From Mesorhizobium sangaii (lineage in GTDB: Bacteria > Pseudomonadota > Alphaproteobacteria > Rhizobiales > Rhizobiaceae): a DNA stretch of 64,000 nucleotides. The notes below the pieces were generated by a model, which was not told where the DNA came from, made no database searches, and saw nothing but the letters and a program-made list of their open reading frames with translations. Location of the stretch: the NCBI RefSeq assembly GCF_014207355.1, contig NZ_JACHEF010000003.1, positions 409,763 through 473,762 of the forward strand. The letters are read 5' to 3'. Position numbers and translations under genes: made by a program. This document shows positions 48,980-58,082 of the stretch, piece by piece. How positions within the stretch are numbered: the stretch's first letter is position 1; every line of letters starts with the position of its first letter.

Positions 48980-50284
48980 ATGCTTGATATCAAATGGATT
49001 CGCGACAATCCGAAGGCCCTTGTCGAGGCGCTCGTGAAGCGCTCGTGGTCGGCCGGCGAGGCGCAGTCCACGGTCGACGGGCTGATCGCCTCGGACGAAG
49101 CGCGGCGCGAACACGTCACCGAGCTGCAGACCAAGCAGGAGCGCCGCAACGCCGCCTCGAAGGAGATCGGCAACGCCATGCGTTCGGGCGATGCGGCGCT
49201 TGCCGAAAGACTGAAAGCCGAAGTCGGCGAGATCAAGATTTTCATCCAGAATGGCGAGGCGCGCGAACGCGAACTTGACAAGGCGCTCAACGATGCGCTG
49301 GCGGTCCTGCCCAACGTGCCGCTCGACGATGTGCCGGTCGGCAAGGACGAGCACGACAACGTCGTCAAGCACATCGTTGGCAAGCTGCCGACGCGTCCGA
49401 ACTGGGTGAAGGAGCATTTCGAGATCGGCGAAGCGCTCGGCATGATGGATTTCGAGCGCGCGGCGAAGCTGTCTGGCTCGCGCTTCACGGTGCTGAAGAG
49501 CGGGCTGGCGCGGATGGAACGGGCGCTCGGCCAGTTCATGCTCGACCTGCACACGACCGAGCATGGCTATGAGGAAGTCATCCCGCCATTGATGGTCAAG
49601 GACGACGTTCTTTTCGGCACCAACCAGTTGCCGAAATTCGAGGAGGATCTTTTCTTCACGCTGCACGGGGAGGGCAGGCTTGGCCTGATCCCCACCGCCG
49701 AAGTGCCGCTCACCAACCTCGTGCGCGAAGAAATCACCGCGCATGAAAAACTGCCGCTGCGCTATACCGCACTGACGCCGTGCTTCCGGTCGGAGGCTGG
49801 CTCGGCCGGGCGCGACACGCGCGGCATGCTGCGCCAGCACCAGTTCTACAAGGTCGAGCTGGTGTCGATCACCGATCAGGAATCGTCGCTCGCCGAGCAC
49901 GAGCGGATGACGCAATGCGCCGAGGAAGTGCTGAAGAGGCTTGAGCTGCCGTTCCGCACCATGACGCTGTGCACCGGCGACATGGGTTTTGGCGCGCGCA
50001 AGACCTATGACATCGAAGTCTGGCTGCCCGGCCAGAACGCCTATCGCGAGATCTCGTCCTGTTCGGTGTGCGGCGATTTCCAGGCGCGCCGCATGGACGC
50101 CCGCTACAAGGACAAGGACGGCAAGGGCAACCGCTTCGTCCATACGCTCAACGGTTCAGGCACCGCGGTCGGCCGCGCGCTCATAGCCGTCATCGAAAAC
50201 TACCAGAATGAGGATGGCAGCGTAACCATTCCTGAAGTGCTGCGGCCTTACATGGGCGGCCGGGAAAAGATCGAATCGAAATAA
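48980..50284 (+). CDS. serS: Seryl-tRNA synthetase
   Basis: 434 residues from the ATG at 48980 with AGGAGC upstream; a frame beginning at 48947 lies inside the repeat and is rejected. An N-terminal coiled-coil arm spans residues about 30-100. Class II motif 2 is YTALTPCFRSEAGSAGRDTR then GMLRQHQFYKVEL, and motif 3 is NGSGTAVGRALIAVIENYQN. TAEVPLTNL lies in the active site. It charges tRNA-Ser. The stop shares one base with surE, so the two are coupled. Confidence 0.97.
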   Translation: MLDIKWIRDNPKALVEALVKRSWSAGEAQSTVDGLIASDEARREHVTELQTKQERRNAASKEIGNAMRSGDAALAERLKAEVGEIKIFIQNGEARERELDKALNDALAVLPNVPLDDVPVGKDEHDNVVKHIVGKLPTRPNWVKEHFEIGEALGMMDFERAAKLSGSRFTVLKSGLARMERALGQFMLDLHTTEHGYEEVIPPLMVKDDVLFGTNQLPKFEEDLFFTLHGEGRLGLIPTAEVPLTNLVREEITAHEKLPLRYTALTPCFRSEAGSAGRDTRGMLRQHQFYKVELVSITDQESSLAEHERMTQCAEEVLKRLELPFRTMTLCTGDMGFGARKTYDIEVWLPGQNAYREISSCSVCGDFQARRMDARYKDKDGKGNRFVHTLNGSGTAVGRALIAVIENYQNEDGSVTIPEVLRPYMGGREKIESK

Positions 50285-51042
50285 TGCGCATCCTCCTGAC
50301 CAATGACGACGGCATTCATGCCGAGGGCCTGGCCTCGCTCGAACGGGTTGCGCGCACGCTGTCCGACGATGTCTGGGTGGTGGCGCCGGAGCAGGACCAG
50401 TCCGGCTATGCGCACTCGCTGTCGATCTCGGAGCCGCTGCGGCTGCGCAAGATCGGCGAGAAGCATTTTGCCGTGCGCGGCACGCCGACCGATTGCGTCA
50501 TCATGGGCGTCAAGAAGATCCTGCCCGGTGCCCCCGACCTGATCCTGTCCGGCATCAATTCCGGCGCCAACATCGCCGACGACGTCACCTATTCGGGAAC
50601 TGTCGCCGGCGCCATGGAGGGCGCGCTGCTCGGCATCCGCTCGATCGCGCTCAGCCAGGGCTACAGCTATGTCGGCGAGGATCGGATTGTCCCCTACGAG
50701 ACGACCGAAGCGCTGGCGCCTGCACTGCTGCAGAAACTGGTGGCGGCGCCGCTGCCGGACGGCGTGCTGCTCAACGTCAATTTTCCGAACTGCCTTCCTG
50801 AAGAGGTCGCAGGCACGGTGGTGACCTCACAAGGCAAACTCGTGCACAGCCTGTGGGTCGACGAGCGCCGCGACGGGCGCGGCCTGCCTTACTACTGGCT
50901 GCGCTTCGGCCGCGAGCCAGTCGAAGGCAAGCAAGGCACCGACCTCCATGCCTTGCGCAACAGGTTGGTGTCGGTGACGCCATTGCAGCTCGACCTCACA
51001 GCGCATGAAATCCGTGACCAACTGAGCAAGGCGCTTGCATGA
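50284..51042 (+). CDS. surE: 5'/3'-nucleotidase SurE
   Basis: 252 residues with the family start MRILLTNDDGIHAEGLASL containing the metal-binding Asp-Asp pair, SGINSGANIADDVTYSGTVA with the metal-binding Asn, and APEQDQSGYAHSLSI. It dephosphorylates nucleoside monophosphates and exopolyphosphate and helps survival in stationary phase. It overlaps serS by one base and pcm by four. surE-pcm is a widespread pair. Confidence 0.96.
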   Translation: MRILLTNDDGIHAEGLASLERVARTLSDDVWVVAPEQDQSGYAHSLSISEPLRLRKIGEKHFAVRGTPTDCVIMGVKKILPGAPDLILSGINSGANIADDVTYSGTVAGAMEGALLGIRSIALSQGYSYVGEDRIVPYETTEALAPALLQKLVAAPLPDGVLLNVNFPNCLPEEVAGTVVTSQGKLVHSLWVDERRDGRGLPYYWLRFGREPVEGKQGTDLHALRNRLVSVTPLQLDLTAHEIRDQLSKALA

Positions 51043-51698
51043 ACCAGGGCCTCCCAATCGACGACCGCGAAGGTTTTGCCGCCTTTCTGCTGCGTTTGCG
51101 CGGCAGGGGGACGGTGCCGAAGGCGCTGATCGCGGCTTTCGAGGCGACACCGCGGCGCGGTTTCCTTGGCGCCCAATACCATCCGATCGCCTGGTCGGAC
51201 CGTATGCTGCCGATCGAATGCGGCGAGGCGATCGAAGGGGCTGATCTGCAGGCGGCGGTGATCTCAGCCCTTGCCATCGAGCAGGGCAACCGTGTGCTCG
51301 AGATCGGCACGGGTTCGGGCTACACGGCGGCGGTGATATCGCGGCTGGCGGCTCGGGTCGTCACCGCCGACCGCTACAAGACGCTTGTCGAGCAGGCCAG
51401 GCAGCGCTTCGAGGCGCTCGGCATCGGCAATGTCATCGTGCGCCAGGCGGACGGTTCCGGTGGCCTGCCGAACGAAGGGCCGTTCGATCGCATCGTCGCC
51501 TGGGCTGCCTTCGACAGCCTGCCGCGCTTCCTGCTCGACCAATTGTCGAGCGGCGGCATCGTCATCGCCCCGATCGGACCGGAAGAGGGCGAACAGGTGC
51601 TGGCCAAGCTGACCAAGGTCGGCAGCCGGTTCGAACGCGAAGACATCGGTCTCGTGCGCCTGCAGCCGATCCTGCGCAGCGTCGCCGCCGTCATTTAG
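51039..51698 (+). CDS. pcm: Protein-L-isoaspartate O-methyltransferase
   Basis: 219 residues. The SAM motif is RVLEIGTGSGYTAAVISRLA, and motif II/III FDRIVAWAAFDSLPRFLLDQ is followed by LSSGGIVIAPIGPEEGEQVL. It repairs isoaspartyl sites in damaged proteins. It is the surE-linked member and so the more likely true pcm of the two in the window. The ATGA overlap with surE shows coupling. Confidence 0.95.
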   Translation: MNQGLPIDDREGFAAFLLRLRGRGTVPKALIAAFEATPRRGFLGAQYHPIAWSDRMLPIECGEAIEGADLQAAVISALAIEQGNRVLEIGTGSGYTAAVISRLAARVVTADRYKTLVEQARQRFEALGIGNVIVRQADGSGGLPNEGPFDRIVAWAAFDSLPRFLLDQLSSGGIVIAPIGPEEGEQVLAKLTKVGSRFEREDIGLVRLQPILRSVAAVI

Positions 51699-51925
51699 AG
51701 TGATCTTTTATGCGGTGGCGGCCTGCGAATTGTGGGGCCGCAATCCGCTGCATCCGGTTCGGCGGGTCGACTAGCCAGCCCGTCCTGAGCATAGCTTCGG
51801 CACTCTGCAAGCGATCTCAAATATTTTAAGAAAATTCGCATCGGATTCTATGGGGTTAACCGACGAGTAACATTAACGCGCTTTAATCATGCCTAGTTTG
51901 TACCGGGTATGTGCGGGTTAGTGCG

Positions 51926-53443
51926 ATGCAACTCAGTGTTTTGAAGACAAACGGACGCAACCTGATGCGTGGTTGTGCCGTACTCATGATCGCAGGCGCT
52001 GCGGCAGGGTGCAGCTCCCAGGCTTCACGCTTCAACAGCGTCGATGACGTCTTTACCTCGTCGACCAACAACCAGCGCGCCATCATCAACAAGCAGGACG
52101 CCGTGCAGCCCTATCCGGGCGATGTCGCGGCCGCTCCGGTCGACGGCAGCCATACGCAATCGGTCAGCCGCTCCAGTCTCGAACCGGTCTCGACGCGGCC
52201 GCTGCCTCCGCCCGTTGCCCAGGCACAGCCGGCTCCGGCACTCGCGCCTGCCGCAAAGCCGGTCCGCACCGCATTGGCCCCGGCGCCGCATGTCGACCGG
52301 ACCACGACCGGCACAGTCGCTCCGGCGGCATCGCCGTTCAAGGTTGCGCAGCCCGACGCGCCGCGCGTCGCCGCGGCCGGAACGCCGCATGCAACCGAGA
52401 TCGTCGTCAGGGATGGCGAAACGATTTCCGGCCTGGCGCAGCACTATAAGGTGCCGGCCGACGTGATCATGAAGGTCAACGGGCTGAGCGCGACCAAGGC
52501 GCTGAAGACCGGCCAGAAGCTGGTCATCCCGGCCTACGCCTACTCCAGCAAATCGGAGCCGAAAGTCGCCGACGCCAAGCCAGCGAAAAACGGCAAGCAC
52601 GACCTGCCGGCCACCGCGCCGGACAAGGTCGCCGTCCTGCCGCAACAGCCCAAGCCTAAGGAGGGCAAGTCCGCCGCTCAGGTCGATACTTCGGCCGCCG
52701 CAAGCCAGCCCAAGGAGCCCAAGCAGCAGGTGGCCGCAGCCAAGGCAACCGGCGCTGCCGGCACCTACACGGTCCAGTCGGGCGACACGCTTTCTTCGAT
52801 CGCCAGGAAGACCGGTGTCGGCACCGTTGCGCTGAAGCAGGCCAACGGCATGAAGGACGGCTTGCTCAAGATCGGCCAGACCTTGAAGGTGCCGGCCGGC
52901 GGAACCGCGACCGTCGCCAGCGCCAAGCCGGCGAAGGTCGATCCGGTGACGACGGCCACCACGCAGCCCGCGGCAAAGACCACGCCGTCGGAAACGCTGG
53001 CGTCCTACACGCCACCAAAGAAAGATTCCAAGGTCATCCAGCAGGCCGAGGACGACGAGGCGGTTGCACCGGACGCAACCGGCATCGGCAAGATGCGCTG
53101 GCCGGTGCGCGGCCGGGTGATCTCCGGTTTCGGGTCAGGCAAGGACGGTGTCGACATCGCCGTGCCGACGGGAACGCCGGTCAAGGCGGCCGAGAACGGC
53201 GTAGTCATCTATGCCGGCGACGGCCTCAAGGAATTCGGCAATACGGTGCTGGTCCGCCACGAGAACGGCCTGGTCACCGTCTACGGCCATGCCAGCTCGA
53301 TCGAGGTGCAGCGCGGCCAGAAGGTCAAGCGCGGCCAGGAGATCGCGCTGTCGGGCATGAGCGGCACGACGGACTCGCCGAAGCTGCACTTCGAAGTGCG
53401 CAAGAACTCCGCCCCGGTCGACCCCTCTGGCTATCTCGAGTAG
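51926..53443 (+). CDS. NlpD-like lipoprotein with two LysM domains and a degenerate M23 (LytM) domain
   Basis: 505 residues from the ATG at 51926. An N-terminal lipobox MIAGAAAGC lies near residue 29. Two LysM domains are visible at about 155-200 (VVRDGETISGLAQHYKVPAD) and 285-330 (YTVQSGDTLSSIARKTGV). A C-terminal LytM domain begins WPVRGRVISGFGSG. The metal His of HxxxD is replaced in SGKDGVDIAVP and the HxH motif is KLHFEVR, so zinc ligands are missing while YGHASS remains. This is the pattern of EnvC/NlpD amidase activators. A septal amidase-regulating role is likely. Confidence 0.88.
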   Translation: MQLSVLKTNGRNLMRGCAVLMIAGAAAGCSSQASRFNSVDDVFTSSTNNQRAIINKQDAVQPYPGDVAAAPVDGSHTQSVSRSSLEPVSTRPLPPPVAQAQPAPALAPAAKPVRTALAPAPHVDRTTTGTVAPAASPFKVAQPDAPRVAAAGTPHATEIVVRDGETISGLAQHYKVPADVIMKVNGLSATKALKTGQKLVIPAYAYSSKSEPKVADAKPAKNGKHDLPATAPDKVAVLPQQPKPKEGKSAAQVDTSAAASQPKEPKQQVAAAKATGAAGTYTVQSGDTLSSIARKTGVGTVALKQANGMKDGLLKIGQTLKVPAGGTATVASAKPAKVDPVTTATTQPAAKTTPSETLASYTPPKKDSKVIQQAEDDEAVAPDATGIGKMRWPVRGRVISGFGSGKDGVDIAVPTGTPVKAAENGVVIYAGDGLKEFGNTVLVRHENGLVTVYGHASSIEVQRGQKVKRGQEIALSGMSGTTDSPKLHFEVRKNSAPVDPSGYLE

Positions 53444-53514
53444 CCGGGCTGTCTCGAATAGAACAAGAAAGCGATTTTGCGGGCTGCCTGACCTCCAGTC
53501 CGGCCCGCCGGCTC

Positions 53515-53542
53515 AGCCCGCCCCGCAAGGAGCGGGCTTTTT
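53515..53542 (+). terminator. Terminator between convergent genes
   Basis: AGCCCGC (53515-53521) and GCGGGCT (53532-53538) with TTTTT. It ends the lipoprotein gene; the minus-strand ATPase gene converges on it. Confidence 0.8.
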
Positions 53543-53561
53543 CAGTTGCTTTTCCCCGACC

Positions 53562-54437
53562 CTAATCCTTGAGCTGCTTACCGAGCCGCCCAGCCAGGTC
53601 CTGGGTGAACTGCCAGGCGACGCGGCCCGAGCGGCTGCCGCGCGTTGTTGCCCATTCCAGTGCTTCGGCGCGCAACGTCTCAGGATCGATGGCGAGGTCG
53701 TGATGGCGGACATAGCCGTCGATCATGTCGAGATACTCGTCCTGCGAACATTTGTGGAAGCCGAGCCACAGGCCGAACCGGTCGGACAGCGAGACCTTTT
53801 CCTCGACCGCTTCGGACGGGTTGATGGCGGTCGAGCGCTCATTGTCGATCATGTCGCGCGGCAAGAGGTGACGCCGGTTCGAGGTGGCGTAGAAGATGAC
53901 GTTGGCCGGGCGGCCCTCGACGCCGCCTTCGAGCGCCGCCTTCAGCGACTTGTAGGAGGTGTCGTCGTGGTCGAAGGAGAGGTCGTCGCAAAACAGGATG
54001 AAGCGGAAGGGGGCTGACTTCACCAACCCCATCAGCTTCGGCAGCGTGTCGATGTCCTCGCGGTGGATTTCGATCAGCTTCAGCGGCAGGTCGGACTTGG
54101 CCCTGGCGTTGATCTCGGCATGCACGGCCTTGACCAGCGACGATTTGCCCATGCCGCGCGCGCCCCACAACAACACGTTGTTGGCTGCGTATCCGGCAGC
54201 GAAGCGTTCGGTGTTGTCGACAAGGATATCGCGGACGCGGTCGACGCCACGGATCAGGCCGATGTCGACGCGGTTGACCTTGCGCACCGGCTCCAGATAG
54301 CCGGGATCCGCCTGCCAGACGAAGCAGTCGGCCACGCCGATGTCCGTTTCAGGTACCGGTGGCGGGGCGAGGCGGCTAACCGCTTCGATCAGGCTGTCGA
54401 GCTTGTTGTTGAGGGCGTCAATGCTGCTGTCGGTCAT
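53562..54437 (-). CDS. DUF815 AAA+ ATPase
   Basis: 291 residues from the ATG at 54437. Walker A GARGMGKSSLVKAVH, Walker B ILFCDDLSFDHDD and sensor YATSNRRHLLPRDM are clear, and FHKCSQDEYLDMIDGYV and the closing helix match the DUF815 family. Function unknown; a MoxR/DnaC-like remodelling role is possible. An in-frame extension to 54563 passes through a rhizobial repeat, which is the reason for the shorter start. It lies back to back with yajC. Confidence 0.88.
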   Translation of the reverse strand: MTDSSIDALNNKLDSLIEAVSRLAPPPVPETDIGVADCFVWQADPGYLEPVRKVNRVDIGLIRGVDRVRDILVDNTERFAAGYAANNVLLWGARGMGKSSLVKAVHAEINARAKSDLPLKLIEIHREDIDTLPKLMGLVKSAPFRFILFCDDLSFDHDDTSYKSLKAALEGGVEGRPANVIFYATSNRRHLLPRDMIDNERSTAINPSEAVEEKVSLSDRFGLWLGFHKCSQDEYLDMIDGYVRHHDLAIDPETLRAEALEWATTRGSRSGRVAWQFTQDLAGRLGKQLKD

Positions 54438-54518
54438 GTCGGTCTTTTGTTTTTCGCGTTTTGAAGTGGGGAGCGTGCCGATTCCGTCGGGGTCGAAACC
54501 GGTTGCAACCTTTTGTTC

Positions 54519-54570
54519 GAGCGTGATCTTTTCCGAAAACCGGCTCCTGCTGTTGGCGATCATGCTCTAA
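54519..54570. repeat. Diverged rhizobial palindromic repeat
   Basis: GAGCGTGATCTTTTCCGAAA then ACCGGCTCC, with GCGATCATGCTCTAA at the right end, resembles the GAGCATGAT...ACCGG...ATCATGCTC palindromic units spread in Rhizobium and Mesorhizobium genomes. It contains no gene, although one reading frame of the ATPase stays open through it by chance. Confidence 0.5.
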
Positions 54571-54720
54571 CACGGCTCAACAGGCCGGAAAAGCGGCCGA
54601 TTTGGCGGGCCACGCAGTTGCATTGGCAACTTTACCGACTATATTCCGGCCAAATTTCAAGGGGCCGCCAAACTCCACAAGGACGGGTGGCGGCTGTTTT
54701 CAAAATTCAGGAGTACCTCG

Positions 54721-55059
54721 ATGTTCGTGACACCGGCATACGCCCAAGGCGTTGGGGCTTCTCCCGACATGTTCATCAGCATTTTGCCGTTTGTCCTGAT
54801 TTTCGTGATCATGTATTTTCTGATCATCCGGCCGCAGCGCACGCAGCTGAAGAAGCGCGGCGAGATGCTGGCCGCGGTTCGTCGTGGCGACACGGTCGTC
54901 ACTGGCGGCGGCTTCGTCGGCAAGGTGACCAAGGTGATCGACGACAACGAACTCGAGATCGACCTGGGCGGTGGCACCAAGGTGACGGCGCTGCGTTCGA
55001 CGATCGCCGATGTGCGCGTCAAGGGCGAGCCGGTGGCGAACCAGAACGCCAAGAAATAA
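54721..55059 (+). CDS. yajC: Preprotein translocase subunit YajC
   Basis: 112 residues. One membrane helix (FVLIFVIMYFLIIRPQRTQL, including the conserved IRPQ motif) is followed by KRGEMLAAVRRGDTVVTGGG and FVGKVTKVIDDNELEIDLGG. It forms the accessory SecDF-YajC complex. secDF follows after 51 bases. Confidence 0.95.
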   Translation: MFVTPAYAQGVGASPDMFISILPFVLIFVIMYFLIIRPQRTQLKKRGEMLAAVRRGDTVVTGGGFVGKVTKVIDDNELEIDLGGGTKVTALRSTIADVRVKGEPVANQNAKK

Positions 55060-55110
55060 CCGAATTTCAGGCGGAGCGATCCGCGGACACGCTCTGACGG
55101 ACGACGCCAT

Positions 55111-57660
55111 ATGCTTTATTTTTCGCGCTTCAAGATGATCCTGATCTGGGTGGCCGTGGCCATCACAGTGATCCTCGCCGCGCCCAATCTGTTCTCCGCC
55201 AGCACGCTGGCCCAACTCCCCAGCTGGGTGCCGAAGCGCCAGATGACGCTCGGCCTCGATCTGCAGGGCGGCTCGCACATCCTGCTGGAGATGAACCAGA
55301 ACGACCTGATCAAGGACCGGCTGGAGACGACGCGCGACGAAATCCGCACGCTGCTGCGTGACGCCAAGATCGGCTATACCGGCCTTGCCGGCACGGGGCG
55401 GACCTTGCAGGTCCGCATCACCGATCCCGCCCAGCTCGACGCCGCCAAGAAAGCGCTGAAGTCGCTGACCGACCCGGTCGCTGCCGGACTGTTCACCGGT
55501 GGTTCGATCCAGGAAATGACGCTCGACGATTCCGAGCCCGGCCTGCTCAAGTTCAACGTCACCGATGCCGGCATCAAATACCGCACATCGACCGCCCTGA
55601 CGCAGTCGATCGAAGTGGTCGAGCGCCGCGTCAACGAACTCGGCACGACCGAGCCCATCGTGCAGCGGCAGGGCGACGACCGTATCCTTGTCCAGGTGCC
55701 GGGCCTTCAGGACCCGCAAAGGCTGAAGGAAATCCTCGGCCAGACCGCCAAGCTGACCTTCCAGATGGTCGACCAGTCGATGCCGGTGCAGGACGCGCTC
55801 AATGGCCGCCCGCCTGCCGGATCTTCGGTGCTGTATTCGCAGGACGATCCGCCGGTTCCCTATCTGATCGAAAACCGCGTCATCGTTTCGGGCGAAAATC
55901 TCGTCGATGCCCAGGCGACATACAATTCGCAGAACAACGAGCCGGTGGTTTCGTTCCGCTTCGATTCGAAAGGCGCGGCGCGCTTCGGCCAGGCCACGGC
56001 ACAGAATGTCGGCAAGCTGTTTGCCATCATCCTCGACAATCAGGTGATATCGGCGCCGCAGATCCGCGAGCCGATCCTTGGCGGCACTGGCCAGATTTCG
56101 GGCAATTTCACTGCCCAAAGCGCCAACGATCTCGCCGTGCTGCTGCGCGCCGGCGCGTTGCCCGCGACGCTGACGGTGATCGAAGAGCGCACGGTTGGCC
56201 CGGGCCTCGGCCAGGATTCCATCCATGCCGGCAAGGTTGCCGGCATCATCGGCTCGGTCCTCGTCGTGGCTTTCATGTTCGTCGCCTACGGCTTCCTCGG
56301 CTTCCTCGCCAACATCGCGCTGGCGGTGCACGTGGCGATGATCGTCGGGCTGCTGTCACTCCTTGGCGCAACACTGACCTTGCCTGGTATCGCCGGTATC
56401 GTGCTGACCATCGGCATGGCGGTCGATTCCAACGTGCTGATCTACGAACGCATCCGCGAGGAGCGACGAAACGGCCGCTCCGTGATCCAAGCGATCGACA
56501 CCGGCTTCTCGAAGGCGCTGGCAACCATCGTCGATTCCAACGTCACCTCGTTGATCGCCACGGTGGTGCTGTTCTATCTCGGTACGGGACCGGTCAAGGG
56601 CTTTGCCATCACCTATGCCATCGGCATCCTGACCACGGTCTTCACCGCCTTCACCTTCACCCGGATGCTGGTCTCGATCTGGTTGCGCCGCGCGCGCCCG
56701 AAGGAAATGCCGCGCGCTCCAGTCACATTCGTTCCGCCGGGCACCAAGATCCCCTTCATGGGCATCCGCCGCTGGACGTTCACGCTGTCGAGCGCACTGT
56801 CGATCCTGTCCGTGGTGCTGTTCATGACCGTCGGCATCAACTACGGCATCGATTTCAAGGGCGGTTCGCTGATCGAGGTGCAGGCCAAAAGTGGCAATGC
56901 GGATATCGCCGACATAAGAGGCCGGTTGTCGGAACTCAACATCGGTGAGGTCCAGGTGCAGCAGTTCGGTGCGCCGAATGACGTGCTGATCCGCGTCGGT
57001 ACGCAGGATGGCGGCGAGAATGCCGAGCAGACGGTCATCGATAAGGTGCGCGGCGAACTGCAGGACAATTATGACTTCCGCCGCGTCGAAGTGGTGGGGC
57101 CGACGGTTTCGGGCGAACTCGCCAAGCAAGGCACGATCGCCATGTTGATCGCGCTGCTCGGCATCCTGGTCTATGTCTGGTTCCGCTTCGAATGGCAGTT
57201 CGCGGTCGGCGCCATCATCGCGACGGTGCACGACGTGGTCATGACCATCGGCTTCTTCGTCATCACCGGGCTTGAGTTCAACCAGTCATCGCTGGCGGCG
57301 ATCCTGACCATCATCGGCTATTCGCTGAACGATACGATCGTGGTCTATGACCGCGTTCGCGAGGATCTGCGAAAATATAAGCGCATGCCGCTGCCGCAAC
57401 TCCTGAACAACGCCATCAACGAGACGCTGTCGAGAACGACGCTGACCTCGGTGACGACAATCCTGGCGCTGTTGGCGCTGGTGCTGTTCGGCGGCGAGGT
57501 GATCCGCTCGTTCACCATGGCCATGCTGTTCGGCGTCATCTTCGGTACCTATTCGTCGATCTTCATCGCGGCACCGCTGCTGATCCTGTTCAAGTTGCGG
57601 CCGCAGGCTTCGGCCGACGAGGAAAAGCCGGTCAACGGCAGCAAGGCGGTCGCGACCTGA
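55111..57660 (+). CDS. secDF: Protein translocase SecDF fusion
   Basis: 849 residues, SecD and SecF joined in one chain as in many alphaproteobacteria. It has a SecD N-terminal segment (LGLDLQGGSHILLEM), a large P1 periplasmic domain, the SecD membrane domain with AVDSNVLIYERIREE, a SecF part starting near GINYGIDFKGGSLIEV, and the SecF membrane domain with IGYSLNDTIVVYDRVREDL. The proton-driven pair completes Sec-dependent export. Twelve membrane helices are expected. Confidence 0.97.
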   Translation: MLYFSRFKMILIWVAVAITVILAAPNLFSASTLAQLPSWVPKRQMTLGLDLQGGSHILLEMNQNDLIKDRLETTRDEIRTLLRDAKIGYTGLAGTGRTLQVRITDPAQLDAAKKALKSLTDPVAAGLFTGGSIQEMTLDDSEPGLLKFNVTDAGIKYRTSTALTQSIEVVERRVNELGTTEPIVQRQGDDRILVQVPGLQDPQRLKEILGQTAKLTFQMVDQSMPVQDALNGRPPAGSSVLYSQDDPPVPYLIENRVIVSGENLVDAQATYNSQNNEPVVSFRFDSKGAARFGQATAQNVGKLFAIILDNQVISAPQIREPILGGTGQISGNFTAQSANDLAVLLRAGALPATLTVIEERTVGPGLGQDSIHAGKVAGIIGSVLVVAFMFVAYGFLGFLANIALAVHVAMIVGLLSLLGATLTLPGIAGIVLTIGMAVDSNVLIYERIREERRNGRSVIQAIDTGFSKALATIVDSNVTSLIATVVLFYLGTGPVKGFAITYAIGILTTVFTAFTFTRMLVSIWLRRARPKEMPRAPVTFVPPGTKIPFMGIRRWTFTLSSALSILSVVLFMTVGINYGIDFKGGSLIEVQAKSGNADIADIRGRLSELNIGEVQVQQFGAPNDVLIRVGTQDGGENAEQTVIDKVRGELQDNYDFRRVEVVGPTVSGELAKQGTIAMLIALLGILVYVWFRFEWQFAVGAIIATVHDVVMTIGFFVITGLEFNQSSLAAILTIIGYSLNDTIVVYDRVREDLRKYKRMPLPQLLNNAINETLSRTTLTSVTTILALLALVLFGGEVIRSFTMAMLFGVIFGTYSSIFIAAPLLILFKLRPQASADEEKPVNGSKAVAT

Positions 57661-57688
57661 CGCGCGGCCCCGAAGGGGTGACAGAGCG

Positions 57689-58081
57689 GTGACCGGCAAA
57701 GGCATCGTCATCCGCGAGGCGCATTTCCCCGGCCGCGCGCCGATCGAGGCCTATGGCAATGGCGGGTTCCGCTTCGCCGACATGTCGCATCGCGGCTCGC
57801 TGCTCTGCCTGCCATCCGGCATCCATGGCTGGGAGCCGGCGGATCCCCTGGCGCTGACGGTGGCGGATTTCGACAGGCTGCTGGCCGAAGCCGACAAGGT
57901 CGAGATCCTGCTGGTCGGTATGGGCAGGGAACTCAGGCCTTTGCCGGCAGCACTGCGGGCCGCCCTGAAAGCGGCAGGCGTTGCGTCCGATCCGATGTCG
58001 ACGGGTGCCGCGGTGCGGACCTACAATGTCCTGCTGGCGGAAGACCGCGCCGTGGCCGCCGCGCTCATCGCCGTCGATTGA
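57689..58081 (+). CDS. Mth938-like domain protein (NDUFAF3 homologue)
   Basis: 130 residues from a GTG at 57689. The Mth938 fold is seen in IEAYGNGGFRFADMSHRGSL, LLVGMGRELRPLPAALRAAL and the end SMSTGAAVRTYNVLLAEDR. The human homologue NDUFAF3 is a complex I assembly factor; bacterial members are mostly uncharacterised. The gene is followed without a gap by a homologue of NDUFAF6, and both follow secDF. Confidence 0.88.
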   Translation: MTGKGIVIREAHFPGRAPIEAYGNGGFRFADMSHRGSLLCLPSGIHGWEPADPLALTVADFDRLLAEADKVEILLVGMGRELRPLPAALRAALKAAGVASDPMSTGAAVRTYNVLLAEDRAVAAALIAVD

Positions 58082-58082
58082 C

